Assembly: GCF_023617305.1 (NCBI RefSeq)
Contig: NZ_CP081485.1
Span: forward strand, 1,416,501 to 1,480,500
Source: Methanobrevibacter sp. TLL-48-HuF1
GTDB taxonomy: Archaea > Methanobacteriota > Methanobacteria > Methanobacteriales > Methanobacteriaceae
DNA: 64,000 bases
Direction: 5' to 3'
The number at the start of each line of letters is the position of its first letter. Within the stretch, counting starts at the first letter, position 1. Position numbers and translations under genes: made by a program. Positions 55,049-64,000 of the stretch are shown here, piece by piece. The notes beneath the pieces are model-generated. The model was not told where the DNA came from. It saw only the letters and a program-made list of their open reading frames with translations, and searched no databases.

Positions 55049-57733
55049 TTGAAAGGATTTATAAAAAAAATCAAACAAATTAACTTTGGGCTTATGTCTC
55101 CTGAGGATATTCGTGAAATGTCAGTAGTTAAAATTGAAACTCCTGATACTTACGATGAGGATGGTTATCCTATTGAGAATGGTTTAATGGATCCTCATTT
55201 AGGGGTTATTGATCCAAGTTTAAAATGTAGGTCTTGTGGTTATAGAGGTGGAGAGTGTCAAGGGCACTTTGGTAGTATTGAGTTGGCTAGGCCTGTTATT
55301 CATGTTGGTTTTGGTGATGTGATTCATAAGATTTTACGTTCAACATGTAATGAGTGTGGTCGTGTTTTATTAACTGATGATGAAATCTTTAAATTCACTG
55401 AAAAGATTAAGGATGCTCAGAATCATCATGAAAATTTAACTAAGCTTTTAAAAGAGATTTATAATGAGGCTCGTCGTGATGTTTGTCCTCATTGTGAAGC
55501 AGCTCAGGATGATATTACTATTGATAAGCCGGTTTCCATTGTTCAGAAAATGGAGGGTGAGGATTATAAATTAACTGCTAGTGAAGTTCGTGAAAGGCTT
55601 GAAAGGATTTCTGATGAAGATGCTTTTGTTTTAGGTGTTAATCCGGAAGTAGCTAGACCTGAATGGTTAGTGTTAACAGTTTTACCTGTTCCTCCAGTTA
55701 CTGTAAGGCCTTCTATTACTTTAGATACTGGTGAAAGGTCTGAAGATGATTTAACTCACAAACTTGTTGATATTTTACGTATTAATCAGAGATTAATTGA
55801 AAATATGGAAGCAGGTGCTCCTCAACTTATTGTTGAAGATTTGTGGGAGTTATTGCAGTATCATGTAACTACTTACTTTGATAATGAGGCTAGTGGTGTT
55901 CCTCCTGCAAGACACAGGTCTGGAAGACCTTTAAAAACTTTGGCTCAAAGGTTAAAAGGTAAAGAAGGTAGGTTCAGAAGTAATTTGTCCGGTAAAAGGG
56001 TTAATTTCTCTGCCCGTACTGTAATTTCACCGGATCCAAACATCAGTATTAATGAAGTTGGTGTTCCTGAAATGATTGCAAAAGAGGTTACTGTACCTGC
56101 TTATGTAAATGACTGGAACATGGATGAAATGAGAACATATATTGAAAACGGTCCTAATGTTCATCCTGGAGCCAACTATGTTATAAGAACTGACGGAAGG
56201 AAAATCAGGGTTTATGATGAAACTAAAGACATGATTTTAGAGAAGTTGGAACCTGGTTATATTATTGAAAGACACCTGAAAGATGGGGATATGGTTTTAT
56301 TCAATCGTCAGCCTTCTCTTCACAGAATGTCTATGATGGCTCATGAGGTAAGGGTTTTACCTTATAAAACTTTCCGTCTTAATTTATGTGTATGTCCTCC
56401 TTACAATGCAGATTTCGATGGAGACGAAATGAACATGCACGTTTTCCAAACTGATGAGTCTCGTGCTGAGGCTAAGTCTTTAATGCGTGTACAGGAACAT
56501 ATTTTATCTCCAAGGTTTGGTGGACCTATTATTGGTGCTATTCACGATCACATTTCCGGAGCATATCTTTTAACAAAACCGGGATCTGAATTTACAGAAG
56601 AACAGGCGCTGCAAATAATCAGAAAATCACATTTATTCAATAATGAAAATGTTGACCCTAAACACTTAAAACGTAAACATGAAAACTGGACCGGTAAAGA
56701 GTTATTCTCTTTATTACTGCCTGATGATTTGAATCTTGTTTATAAGGCTGAGATTTGTCAGAAATGTGATGTCTGTAAAGAGGAAGCTTGTGACATTGAT
56801 GCTTATGTTGTAATTGAAAATGGTGAACTTAAACATGGTGTTATTGATGAAAAAGCTTATGGTTCTTTCTCTGGACGTATTTTAGATAAAATTGTTAAAG
56901 AGTATGGTCCTGCTAGAGCCAGAGAATTCTTAGACAGGTCTACTGATTTGGCTATCTGTGGAATTATGAAAACAGGAATTACCACAAGTACCAATGATGA
57001 GGAAATTCCTGAAGAAGCTCAGGAAAGGATTAATGAGCATTTAAGAGAATCTGAAAATAAGGTAGATAAATTAGTTGAAGCATATGAAAACGATTATCTT
57101 GAAGCTTTACCTGGTAGAAGCCTTGAAGAAACTTTAGAAATGAAGATTATGCAAGTGCTTGGGGAAGCTAGGGATGTATCTGGTCAAATTGCAGAAAACT
57201 ACCTTACTATGGAACACAACCATTCTGTAGTTATGGCACGTACCGGTGCTAGGGCATCTATGTTGAACCTTACTCAGATTACTTCCTGTGTAGGACAACA
57301 GTCTGTTCGTGGTGGCCGTATCCACAGGGGTTATATTGACAGGACTTTACCTCACTTCCGTAAAAATGAGTTAGGTGCAAAAGCAAAAGGATTTGTACAT
57401 TCCAGTTATAAAAAAGGTTTGGATCCAATTGAATTCTTCTTCCACGCTATGGGAGGAAGAGAAGGTCTTGTAGATACAGCGATTCGTACAGCACAATCCG
57501 GTTATATGCAAAGAAGACTGGTAAATGCACTTCAGGATTTACAAGTTAAACCATCCGGACTTGTTACTGATAACCAGGGAATGGTTATTCAACTTATGTT
57601 TGGTGAAGACGGAGTAGATCCGGCTAAAAGTGACTTTGGTAAAGCAGCTGACTTAAATAAAATCATAGATGAAAATAGGTTAGGAGATGCTAATCCAAAC
57701 TATGATTCAGGTGTTGAACAAGAGGGTAAATAG
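55049..57733 (+). CDS. rpoA1: RNA polymerase subunit A' (N-terminal part of RPB1)
   Basis: 894 residues, with the catalytic magnesium loop [14 protein letters not shown] near residue 455. The clamp zinc sites are [16 protein letters not shown] and CNECGRVL with CPHC. The bridge-helix region is [20 protein letters not shown]. It starts with TTG at 55049 behind AAGGAG. The A'' subunit follows after eight bases. Confidence 0.97.
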   Translation: MKGFIKKIKQINFGLMSPEDIREMSVVKIETPDTYDEDGYPIENGLMDPHLGVIDPSLKCRSCGYRGGECQGHFGSIELARPVIHVGFGDVIHKILRSTCNECGRVLLTDDEIFKFTEKIKDAQNHHENLTKLLKEIYNEARRDVCPHCEAAQDDITIDKPVSIVQKMEGEDYKLTASEVRERLERISDEDAFVLGVNPEVARPEWLVLTVLPVPPVTVRPSITLDTGERSEDDLTHKLVDILRINQRLIENMEAGAPQLIVEDLWELLQYHVTTYFDNEASGVPPARHRSGRPLKTLAQRLKGKEGRFRSNLSGKRVNFSARTVISPDPNISINEVGVPEMIAKEVTVPAYVNDWNMDEMRTYIENGPNVHPGANYVIRTDGRKIRVYDETKDMILEKLEPGYIIERHLKDGDMVLFNRQPSLHRMSMMAHEVRVLPYKTFRLNLCVCPPYNADFDGDEMNMHVFQTDESRAEAKSLMRVQEHILSPRFGGPIIGAIHDHISGAYLLTKPGSEFTEEQALQIIRKSHLFNNENVDPKHLKRKHENWTGKELFSLLLPDDLNLVYKAEICQKCDVCKEEACDIDAYVVIENGELKHGVIDEKAYGSFSGRILDKIVKEYGPARAREFLDRSTDLAICGIMKTGITTSTNDEEIPEEAQERINEHLRESENKVDKLVEAYENDYLEALPGRSLEETLEMKIMQVLGEARDVSGQIAENYLTMEHNHSVVMARTGARASMLNLTQITSCVGQQSVRGGRIHRGYIDRTLPHFRKNELGAKAKGFVHSSYKKGLDPIEFFFHAMGGREGLVDTAIRTAQSGYMQRRLVNALQDLQVKPSGLVTDNQGMVIQLMFGEDGVDPAKSDFGKAADLNKIIDENRLGDANPNYDSGVEQEGK

Positions 57734-57741
57734 GTGTAACT

Positions 57742-58956
57742 ATGGATGATGCAATAATTAAAAAAGTGGAAGATGCTTTACTTAAAGCTGAAATAAACTT
57801 TGATGCAAGATTTGTTGAAAACGGAATTGTTGACCCGTCAAGTCGTGTAAAATTCCCTGAAAAATATGTGGATGATTTAGCATCTGCTTATGTTAACAGA
57901 CATTTATCTGACGATGAGTTAGATATGCTTATTGGAGAGCTTAAAACTGCCTATGAACGAGCTCATGTTGAAGCTGGTGAGGCTGTTGGAACAGTAGCTG
58001 CACAATCTGTAGGTGAACCAGGTACTCAGATGACTATGCGTACTTTTCACTATGCAGGGGTAATGGAATTAAACGTAACATTAGGTCTTCCAAGACTTAT
58101 TGAAATCGTGGATGCAAGAAAAAAAATAGCTACTCCAACAATGGATATTTACTTTACTGAAGAAAAACGTCAGGATGAGGAATTCGTTAAAACTTTAGCT
58201 AATAAAATTGGTAAAAGTACTGTAAACGATGTTCTCAGTGATTTCAGTTTAAATTATGCGGATATGAAAGTTGAAGCAGTTTTAGACGAAAGAAAAATTG
58301 AAGATAAAAGACTTGATCTTGAGGAAATTCTTGCTAAAATTCAGAAAAACTTTAAAAAAGCTGATATTAAAAAGGATAATCTCAAGATTGTTGTCGAACC
58401 GCCAAAACGTGAAATTAGGGAGCTTCGTCTTTTAGCAGACAAATTCCGTGATTTACAGATAAGTGGTATTAAAGACATTGGAAAAGTCATTATCCGTAAA
58501 GATGAAAGAGAATGGATTATGCACACTGAAGGTTCTAATCTTAAGGATATTCTCTCTATGGACGGTATTGACACATACAGAACTACTACAAATGACATTC
58601 ATGAGATAGAAACTGTATTGGGTATTGAAGCAGCTCGTCAATCAATTATTAATGAAGCAAGAAATACTCTTGAAAACCAAGGTCTTAGTGTTGATGTTAG
58701 ACACATTATGTTAGTTGCAGATATTATGACTTCTGAAGGAGAAGTAAAATCCATTGGTAGACATGGTATTAGTGGTGAAAAATCAAGCGTTTTAGCTCGT
58801 GCAGCTTTTGAAGAAACTGGTAAACATTTACTTCGTGCAAGTATTCGCGGTGAAGTTGATGATTTAACTGGTATCATCGAAAATATTATTATTGGACAAC
58901 CAATACCTCTTGGTACCGGTTCAATCGGTGTCAAAATGGCAAATAAAAATGAATAG
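57742..58956 (+). CDS. rpoA2: RNA polymerase subunit A'' (C-terminal part of RPB1)
   Basis: 404 residues. The trigger-loop region is seen as [19 protein letters not shown] and [10 protein letters not shown], then the jaw and cleft segments, ending with [20 protein letters not shown] and [19 protein letters not shown]. No intein is present. Confidence 0.97.
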   Translation: MDDAIIKKVEDALLKAEINFDARFVENGIVDPSSRVKFPEKYVDDLASAYVNRHLSDDELDMLIGELKTAYERAHVEAGEAVGTVAAQSVGEPGTQMTMRTFHYAGVMELNVTLGLPRLIEIVDARKKIATPTMDIYFTEEKRQDEEFVKTLANKIGKSTVNDVLSDFSLNYADMKVEAVLDERKIEDKRLDLEEILAKIQKNFKKADIKKDNLKIVVEPPKREIRELRLLADKFRDLQISGIKDIGKVIIRKDEREWIMHTEGSNLKDILSMDGIDTYRTTTNDIHEIETVLGIEAARQSIINEARNTLENQGLSVDVRHIMLVADIMTSEGEVKSIGRHGISGEKSSVLARAAFEETGKHLLRASIRGEVDDLTGIIENIIIGQPIPLGTGSIGVKMANKNE

Positions 58957-58967
58957 GAGGCTAGATG

Positions 58968-59264
58968 ATGGACGTAGATAGAAGTATCAGGGTAGCTGTC
59001 GATACTGGTGATGTGACATTAGGCTCTGAAAAATCAATTCAATCTTTAAAATTAGGAAAAGGTCAGCTTGTAATTGTTGCTGCAAACACTCCTAAAGATA
59101 TTGTTGAAGATGTTGAATATTATACAAATCTTTCAGATATCCCATCATACACTTACGAAGGTTCAAGTGTAGAATTGGGTTCTGTCTGTGGTAAACCATT
59201 TACAGTTGCTACATTAATCGTTAACGATCCAGGAGATTCTACTATATTAGATGATTTGAGGTAG
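58968..59264 (+). CDS. rpl30e: Ribosomal protein L30e
   Basis: About 98 residues of the L7Ae/L30e family. It has the usual start DVDRSIRVAVDTGDVTLGS and LVIVAANTPKDI, then the C-terminal SSVELGSVCGKPFTVATLIV. Two ATGs stand together at 58965 and 58968; the second is better spaced from GGAGG and matches homologues. In archaea it follows rpoA2 as here. Confidence 0.94.
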   Translation: MDVDRSIRVAVDTGDVTLGSEKSIQSLKLGKGQLVIVAANTPKDIVEDVEYYTNLSDIPSYTYEGSSVELGSVCGKPFTVATLIVNDPGDSTILDDLR

Positions 59265-59270
59265 ATTCAT

Positions 59271-59702
59271 ATGTCTATTAAATTCACTGCAAATGAAATT
59301 AGATACATAGCTCTTTTTGAAAACATGACTGGAGCAATGGTTAAAGATTGTATTATCGATGATGAACATGGTAAAGTCACATTTGTCGTGAAAAACGGTG
59401 ATATGGGATTAGCTATTGGAAAAGGCGGAAGCACTGTTTCCAAAGTTCAAAGAGCAGTAGATAAAGGAATTGAAATCGTTGAATTATCCGACGATCCGAT
59501 TCAATTTATTAAAAATCTTTTATCCCCTGCAGAAGTACAAGGTGTTAAAGTACTTCAGAAAGAATCAGGTGAAAAAATAGCTACTGTTACAGCAGATAAT
59601 ACCAACAAACGTATTGCTATCGGTAAAAACGGTGTCAATATTGAAAGAGCTAAGTTAATTGCAAAAAGACAACACAATATAAACAATATTATTTTAAAAT
59701 AG
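59271..59702 (+). CDS. nusA: NusA-like transcription factor (archaeal, two KH domains)
   Basis: 143 residues without the S1 domain of bacterial NusA. Two KH modules show VKNGDMGLAIGKGGSTVSKV and KRIAIGKNGVNIERAKLIAK. It likely binds nascent RNA during elongation or termination. In many archaea the ribosomal genes rps12 and rps7 follow; here a strong hairpin and unrelated DNA follow. Confidence 0.94.
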   Translation: MSIKFTANEIRYIALFENMTGAMVKDCIIDDEHGKVTFVVKNGDMGLAIGKGGSTVSKVQRAVDKGIEIVELSDDPIQFIKNLLSPAEVQGVKVLQKESGEKIATVTADNTNKRIAIGKNGVNIERAKLIAKRQHNINNIILK

Positions 59703-59718
59703 CTATATTTAGCTATTT
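59697..59718 (+). terminator. Terminator of the RNA polymerase operon
   Basis: AAATAGCTA and TAGCTATTT form a perfect 9-bp stem with a TATT loop. The nusA stop codon lies in the left arm, and a T-rich tract follows immediately. This marks the operon end right after nusA. Confidence 0.65.
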
Positions 59719-60015
59719 ATTTTTACTTTTTTAAAATGAGATGGAAAATCTATTTTGCTTTTTTATTGTAATATGACTATTTTTCCTGTTTTTAAATCTT
59801 TTGAATTAAATTTTAATAATTTAACAATTTTAAATGGTTTAATTTTTAGAATACAAATATCATAATCGATATTTTTACCAATAATTGTGGGAGAGTATTT
59901 TTTTCCATTTATTAATTCGATTTTTAAATTATCCGTATTTTCTACGACATGTGTATTTGTTATAATATAATTATTTTTTAAAAAAAGCCACTACCACATA
60001 GTTTATTTGTTGTTG

Positions 60016-60023
60016 TTTTTTTT
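60016..60023. repeat. Target-site duplication, left copy
   Basis: Eight T residues directly before the left terminal repeat, matching eight T residues directly after the right one (61412-61419). Since the sequence is a homopolymer the match alone is weak, but frame restoration of the host gene supports it. Confidence 0.65.
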
Positions 60024-60052
60024 GAGTCTGTAAAATTTTATAGGCTTATTTG
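60024..60052. repeat. Left terminal inverted repeat of the insertion sequence
   Basis: 29 bases, all 29 matching the reverse complement of 61383-61411. The transposase remnant's stop codon (60046-60048) falls inside it. Confidence 0.9.
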
Positions 60053-61257
60053 ATTTTAATGTGTTTTTCAGTCCAATATTGCATTTGATAGTCTAAAAAT
60101 GTCAGGATTCCATTTTTGGTTTTGTATATTTTCTTTATTTTTTCAGGATTGGTTTGTCTGTAGTAATTTTCGACTTTATTGGATGTTTTTTCTATATTTT
60201 CATCATCAAGATATTCTACGTATCTGTGGGAGTGATTTATGATGTGTTTTCTTATGAAATCTTTTAAAACAACTGGTATGGCTGTATATTTTTGTAAAAT
60301 ATTGTTTAAATTGTTCTATTGCTTCTTTTTTTGATTTTTGTCTGAAACAGTTTTTTAATTCTTGTGCATTTTCGTAAATATGGTCTCTTTGTTTTCCATT
60401 AATCTTGTTTCTTCTACAATATACTTTTAATTTTATGGTTTATTGTTTGAAACAAATGAAATATGCACAATTGATGTTTTACTCCTATTTCATCTGCTAC
60501 ATTACGATACAGTGGGAATAAATCGGTTGTTAGGCAAATGAATGGTTTATTTTCTGTTGATTCTAAGATAAATTTTTTCGTGTTTTTTGGTATTCTGCGA
60601 CGTACTATTCGTTCTGTGACTGGAATATTGAGTATTGCATCAAATAAAGTTAATCTGTAGTGTCTAGTTCCATTAAGTCTTAAAAATTGCTCATCATATA
60701 AATAATAGCCAGAATATTCAAATTTTTCATTGCTGATGCTTTCTTCGTGATTTTTGTCAGACCAGTTCTTGATTGTTTGATGAGATATTCTGATTCCAAG
60801 GAATATTATGAAAGTATTTACTTATTTTTATGAAGTGATTGGTACCCTATTTTCATTATTCCTGGAATTTTATCCATTATTTCTTGTAAAAATTGTTTAT
60901 TTTCACCAATTAATGGATTATTGTATATTTTAGAATTTTTTTCCACATTTTTTGCATTGATATTGCTGTTCTTTGAATTCTGTTGTTTTTCCATTAGTAT
61001 TTTGTTTGTTTTTCTTTATTGTGCCTTTTTTGATTATTTTGTGGCTTCCACAAACTGGACAAATGGGATTATCATATTTAAAAGTATTATTTTCATCTAA
61101 AAATAGTTTATGATTAGTATTTTCAAAATTAAGTGTTTTATTCAATCTTTTCTGAAATGATTTTTTCTTGATCAATTTTTTCATCAAAAAAATCATAAAG
61201 TTTAAGTTGTATGAAGTCTATATTACTATTGAGGGCAGATTTGTTTTGTTTGCTCAT
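60046..61257 (-). pseudogene. Frameshifted DDE transposase of the insertion sequence
   Basis: Reading from ATG 61257, the N-terminus MSKQNKSALNSNIDFIQLKL runs to a stop after about 39 codons. A second frame carries a zinc ribbon (CPVCGSHKIIKKG ... CKKCGKK). A third gives the catalytic core (ISHQTIKNWSDKNHEE, YLYDEQFLRLNGTRHYRLTL, CLTTDLFPLYRNVADEIG, HQLCIFHLFQ), with acidic residues placed as in DDE enzymes. The C-terminus FLDYQMQYWTEKH ends in the left repeat. At least three frame changes are needed, so it cannot make active protein. Family is not settled beyond DDE with an N-terminal zinc ribbon. Confidence 0.85.
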
Positions 61258-61382
61258 AAAACATTATTTGTCCTCACTTATTAAAGTAATTTACTATTTT
61301 TAAATCATTTATATTAAAATTAAAGAAAAATTAGAATGAAATTTCATCAAAATGAAAGTTCAACTGTAAAAAAATTCAAAAA

Positions 61383-61411
61383 CAAATAAGCCTATAAAAT
61401 TTTACAGACTC
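61383..61411. repeat. Right terminal inverted repeat of the insertion sequence
   Basis: 29 bases, the exact reverse complement of 60024-60052. Followed by the right T8 target copy at 61412-61419. Confidence 0.9.
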
Positions 61412-61419
61412 TTTTTTTT
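61412..61419. repeat. Target-site duplication, right copy
   Basis: Eight T residues following the right terminal repeat, matching the left copy at 60016-60023. Confidence 0.65.
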
Positions 61420-61491
61420 AAAAAACCTTTCTTTTTTGAGGTCGTGATTTTAACTACATTTTGTTTAGCATTTTCAATTGTAGTTATTATT

Positions 61492-63054
61492 TTATTTTCT
61501 ATATTCATTAAAATTCACTTCCGTTCCTTTAATTATCATTTTTTTAATAATTGTTAATTTAAATGGTATTTTATTTTCAATTTTCATTAATATGTTTAAA
61601 TCATCTGTTGTAAATCCTTTTATAATCATTAATGTGATTAAATAAATGGGGAATAAAAATAATAATCCTATGTAGAATCCAATTAAGTTTTTGGGTAAAA
61701 TTAATAAAAATATAGTGATTATTATTCCAGCAAATAATATTTTTAAATAATGGCCCATGTTAAATTTTAAGGAAATGTGTTTATTTAAATAGATTAATGA
61801 AATTAATGTCATTGTTGCTGTTGTTAATGTAGTGGAGATAGCACCACCATTTACCCCAAAATAAGGGATGAATATAAAGCTTAAAAGTAATATTTGGATA
61901 AAACCTCCAATTAAAAGATACATTGAACTTTTTGGTTTACCTGCACCTTGAATCATACTTGAAGTTATTGCAAATATGGAATAAAAAAACATTCCTAATG
62001 TTAAAATTGTTAAAACATTTGCACCTTTTGAATAAAATGGTTTGGTGAAAAACATCACTAACAATACTTCTTTAGAAAAAATCATTATAAATAAACATAT
62101 TGGTACCATTATGATTAAGTTATATCTTAAAGCATTAAACATATATTTTTTAAGTATATTTGTATTTTTTGATGCAAACATTTCAGATGTTACAGGTAAT
62201 ATTGTAGTAGCTAAAGAATTAGAAATCATCAGGGGTAGTCTTGCAATAGGTTCTGCTATTCCAAAATATCCAACTTCAGAGATTGTAATGAATAAAGGCA
62301 TTATTGTGGTGGTCATACTGTATATTCCTATTTCTGAAATTGTAGTTAAAATAACTGGAATTGAAAATGAGATTATTTTATAAGCAATTTTTATTTCTTC
62401 TTTAAAATCCATTTTTAATTTTAACATTCCTTGGAAGACGTCTAAAAAATATTTATGTAAAATTATAATAACTGAGATTAATGAAGAGAAAAAACCAATT
62501 ACACTACCAAATATGGCACCTACAACTGAAAAACCAAGTATAATTAATACGATAGCTGATAAAATCATAGTGATCTGTTCAATAGCTCGACTAGTTAATA
62601 TATGTGTCATTTCATATGTTCCTTGAAATATTCCTCTAAATACACCTACAATAGCACTAAATGGGACGATTAAACCTATAATTTGTAAAGGTAGTAATAG
62701 TGATTTGTTATTATAAATTTTAACAAGTAAAGGTGCTATAAAAAAAATCATTAATAGTCCAAAAGTTATTCCTAATAAGATTGCAATTTTTATAGAAACT
62801 AATATGAGTTTATAGGAATTTTCTTTTTGATTTGTAGCATTATATTCTGACACATATTTACTTATGGTTGGAGGCAATCCTCCTGCTGCTAATGTTTGCA
62901 ATATATTTTGAAAAGGAGAGATAATTGTTAAAATACCATAAGCATAGTTGTTTAGAAGATAAACCATTAAAAATTTGTATATATATCCACCTATTTTAAA
63001 AAATACATTTCCAAATAAAATAGCTAAATTATTTTTAAGAAAATTATTAACCAT
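61492..63054 (-). CDS. Polysaccharide/lipid flippase (MATE/MurJ-Wzx-like, MVF superfamily)
   Basis: A 520-residue protein with about 14 hydrophobic helices. The start FLKNNLAILFGNVFFKIGGY and the segment LAAGGLPPTISKYVSEYNAT are typical of oligosaccharide flippases and SpoVB/MurJ-like proteins. It would turn a lipid-linked sugar across the membrane, for pseudomurein or surface glycan. The exact cargo is unknown. No transferase genes adjoin it. The truncated trypsin-like gene begins within its last codons. Confidence 0.85.
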   Translation of the reverse strand: MVNNFLKNNLAILFGNVFFKIGGYIYKFLMVYLLNNYAYGILTIISPFQNILQTLAAGGLPPTISKYVSEYNATNQKENSYKLILVSIKIAILLGITFGLLMIFFIAPLLVKIYNNKSLLLPLQIIGLIVPFSAIVGVFRGIFQGTYEMTHILTSRAIEQITMILSAIVLIILGFSVVGAIFGSVIGFFSSLISVIIILHKYFLDVFQGMLKLKMDFKEEIKIAYKIISFSIPVILTTISEIGIYSMTTTIMPLFITISEVGYFGIAEPIARLPLMISNSLATTILPVTSEMFASKNTNILKKYMFNALRYNLIIMVPICLFIMIFSKEVLLVMFFTKPFYSKGANVLTILTLGMFFYSIFAITSSMIQGAGKPKSSMYLLIGGFIQILLLSFIFIPYFGVNGGAISTTLTTATMTLISLIYLNKHISLKFNMGHYLKILFAGIIITIFLLILPKNLIGFYIGLLFLFPIYLITLMIIKGFTTDDLNILMKIENKIPFKLTIIKKMIIKGTEVNFNEYRK

Positions 63055-63700
63055 AATTTCAGCTCATAAATCTACACAATGTTCTAGAATTGGCTTTATT
63101 AATTACCAAGTTGTAACTAATATGTAATTTAAATGAATATTGGGGAAACAATACTCATTTTTTAGTTATTATTTGCTTCTAACAATGTTACTATTCGCAT
63201 AATAATATATATTAGCTTTATTTTGTATTAAATGGGATATAATTTATTTTTCATTTAACAAATCATTATTTGATTAACTGATTGTTTAATTAAGAATGAT
63301 AATTAATTAAATGATAGTAAAGAGTAATAACTATATAATTGTTAGTATAGATGAACAAGGTTATTATAGTTTTATTTTAAATTTAATTATTTTATAATTT
63401 TTTATTTAATGTTTATATAAATTTAAACAAGTTTTAAGTTAATTCAATTGATTTTATCATTTAGAAAAGTTTTGTTAATATTTTAAAATTATGTTTTGAT
63501 TGTTTTTTTTCATTAAAGTTAATGGGTTTAATTGAAATATACTTATTTTAGAAAATAATCAATTTAAATTACTTATTTTTTCTTTAAAAATAATTTTGCA
63601 TGTTTTTTATTATTTTTATTATTTTTATTCCCATATTTAAAAAAGTAATACTTTTAACAAAAATAATACTATTTGGATGTGTCCTAAAACTCCCATTTTT
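63055..63700. other. 646-bp intergenic region upstream of the flippase
   Basis: Very AT-rich DNA with no open frame, RNA gene or clear repeat that I can support. It must contain the flippase promoter; many short A/T runs make a single TATA box hard to choose. The right edge, from about 63674, holds the end of a second insertion sequence. Confidence 0.5.
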
Positions 63701-64000
63701 TTAATTTTTTTCTATGATGTTTTTATGAATTATTTTGAGATTATGGGCTGTTGTTTCAATATTTAAATTTATAATACATTTTTGTTTTCCCAATCTTTTT
63801 AAACCGTTGTAATTTCGTCCTGTTTTTAAAACGCCAAATATTGATTCAGTTATGGGTGTTCTTTTTTTGTAAATTTTTTGCCCATAATCAGAGAAGTAAT
63901 CATCTTTTAATTTTTCTTTATATGGGTCTACTACTTCAGTTATTTCTCTAACTCTGCTAAAAGTGCATGATTTTAGTTTTGGGCATTGTTTACATTTGGT
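63674..64000 (-). mobile_element. End of a second insertion sequence (IS1182-like), cut by the window edge
   Basis: The outer 27 bases before the transposase stop begin with TTGGATGTGTCCTAAAACTC, a likely terminal repeat. The other end and any target duplication are outside the window. Different from the ISM1-like element by sequence. Confidence 0.6.
63701..64000 (-). CDS. Transposase, C-terminal part (IS1182-like DDE family)
   Basis: 99 codons of open frame running off the window edge, with no frameshift in the visible part. It has the Cys motif CKQCPKLKSC and the C-terminal segment RTPITESIFGVLKTGRNYNG, followed by NIETTAHNLKIIHKN, as in the DDE_Tnp_1 domain of IS1182-type elements with the last catalytic Glu. 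The N-terminal part and the first catalytic Asp residues lie beyond the window. Confidence 0.8.
   Translation of the reverse strand, partial: TKCKQCPKLKSCTFSRVREITEVVDPYKEKLKDDYFSDYGQKIYKKRTPITESIFGVLKTGRNYNGLKRLGKQKCIINLNIETTAHNLKIIHKNIIEKN

Larger units (their letters stand above)
60024..61411 (-). mobile_element. ISM1-like insertion sequence (1388 bp, degenerate)
   Basis: The ends are perfect 29-bp inverted repeats (60024-60052 and 61383-61411), beginning GAGTCTGTAAAATTTTATAG. An 8-base duplication flanks them. A transposase remnant on the minus strand fills most of the inside. The M. smithii element ISM1 is reported, from memory, to have 29-bp ends and 8-bp duplications but a shorter length, so this is a relative rather than a proven copy. 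It sits inside the trypsin-like gene. Confidence 0.85.
59763..61503 (-). pseudogene. Trypsin-like (HtrA/DegP-type) serine protease gene, split by an insertion sequence and truncated
   Basis: The N-terminal part is at 61503-61420 (MNIENKIITTIENAKQNVVK, then a Lys-rich stretch). The rest is at 60023-59763, with GSGFFLKNNYIITNTHVVEN (catalytic His) and IGKNIDYDICILKI (catalytic Asp). If the insertion 60024-61411 and one copy of its 8-base T-run duplication are removed, the two parts join in one open frame of about 115 codons with no stop. That frame itself ends at KTGKIVILQ, where the family continues with a GNP strand and the GNSGG catalytic serine, so the protease was already cut short, or lost its end later. 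The start overlaps the 3' end of the flippase gene by 12 bases, so it was probably in that operon. Confidence 0.75.

Noticed and set aside
55049-58956. Intein or frameshift in rpoA
   Set aside because: The A'/A'' split is normal for archaea and both products are full length without inserted protein-splicing motifs.
59766-60023. Intergenic DNA after nusA with no coding content
   Set aside because: The minus strand holds the His-Asp core of a trypsin-like protease, so it was annotated as part of a split gene.
60900-60960. Programmed frameshifting at the A7 run in the transposase
   Set aside because: The shift needed is not the usual -1 slip, a further stop follows about 15 codons later in the new frame, and other frame changes exist elsewhere in the gene. 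Decay or sequencing error is simpler.

Overview
The window is AT-rich archaeal DNA that reads as a Methanobacteriales methanogen, most likely Methanobrevibacter (M. smithii or a close relative). The evidence is a split archaeal RNA polymerase (H, B'', B', A', A''), topoisomerase VI, aIF1A/RIO1/KH genes, archaeal sugar-phosphate enzymes (type II GAPDH, archaeal TIM, PGK), a 2-oxoglutarate:ferredoxin oxidoreductase, the hydrogenase maturation protein HypD, an archaeal lipid prenyltransferase, adhesin-like surface proteins, and an insertion sequence with 29-bp terminal repeats like the M. smithii element ISM1. The species name is inference; I had no database.

Layout. 1-9.0 kb: hemA (cut by the window edge), an AAA ATPase, a 3-hydroxyacyl-CoA dehydrogenase, a membrane phosphoesterase, an AP-endonuclease-like TIM barrel, gap, and a metal-resistance unit (metallochaperone, P1B ATPase, CsoR-type repressor). 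Two copies of the palindrome TATACC-N6-GGTATA lie in front of the ATPase and the repressor. 9.0-11.4 kb: an adhesin-like protein with Ig-like repeats and a possible metallopeptidase-like C-terminus, coupled to a Ser/Gly-rich membrane protein. 11.8-17.7 kb: the informational cluster aIF1A-RIO1-KH-Top6B-Top6A, split by an oppositely oriented EamA transporter. 17.8-24.6 kb: moeA, a GyrI-like protein, a small unknown, TldE/PmbA, phosphoglycolate phosphatase, hypD, and a two-domain nonulosonate-sugar enzyme. 24.9-39.9 kb: a NERD protein, a GT-C glycosyltransferase, an archaeal lipid prenyltransferase, inositol-phosphate synthase, pycB, larC-queC-HD, a CbiZ-CobZ fusion with cobS and trm56, DUF763, an FKBP isomerase and fumarase beta.

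40-50.2 kb: korDABC-sucC plus an iron-sulfur flavoprotein; with pycB and the fumarase subunit this gives several steps of a partial reductive TCA route from pyruvate to 2-oxoglutarate. Then come taw1, two small surface proteins, tpi-pgk and thiE-thiM. 50.4-59.7 kb: five tRNA genes (Thr, Pro, Tyr, Asp, Lys), then rpoH-rpoB2-rpoB1-rpoA1-rpoA2-rpl30e-nusA, ended by a hairpin.

59.7-64 kb is the most disturbed part. An intact-ended insertion sequence with a broken transposase sits inside a trypsin-like (HtrA/DegP-type) gene. Removing the element and one copy of the 8-base duplication rejoins the host reading frame, although the host gene also lacks its catalytic-serine half. A flippase lies upstream of it, and a second, unrelated transposase runs off the window end. 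The ribosomal and elongation-factor genes that commonly follow nusA in archaea are absent here. I did not find a convincing new defence or mobile system. The best leads are the disrupted protease, the metal-sensor operators, the adhesin pair and the domain fusions.
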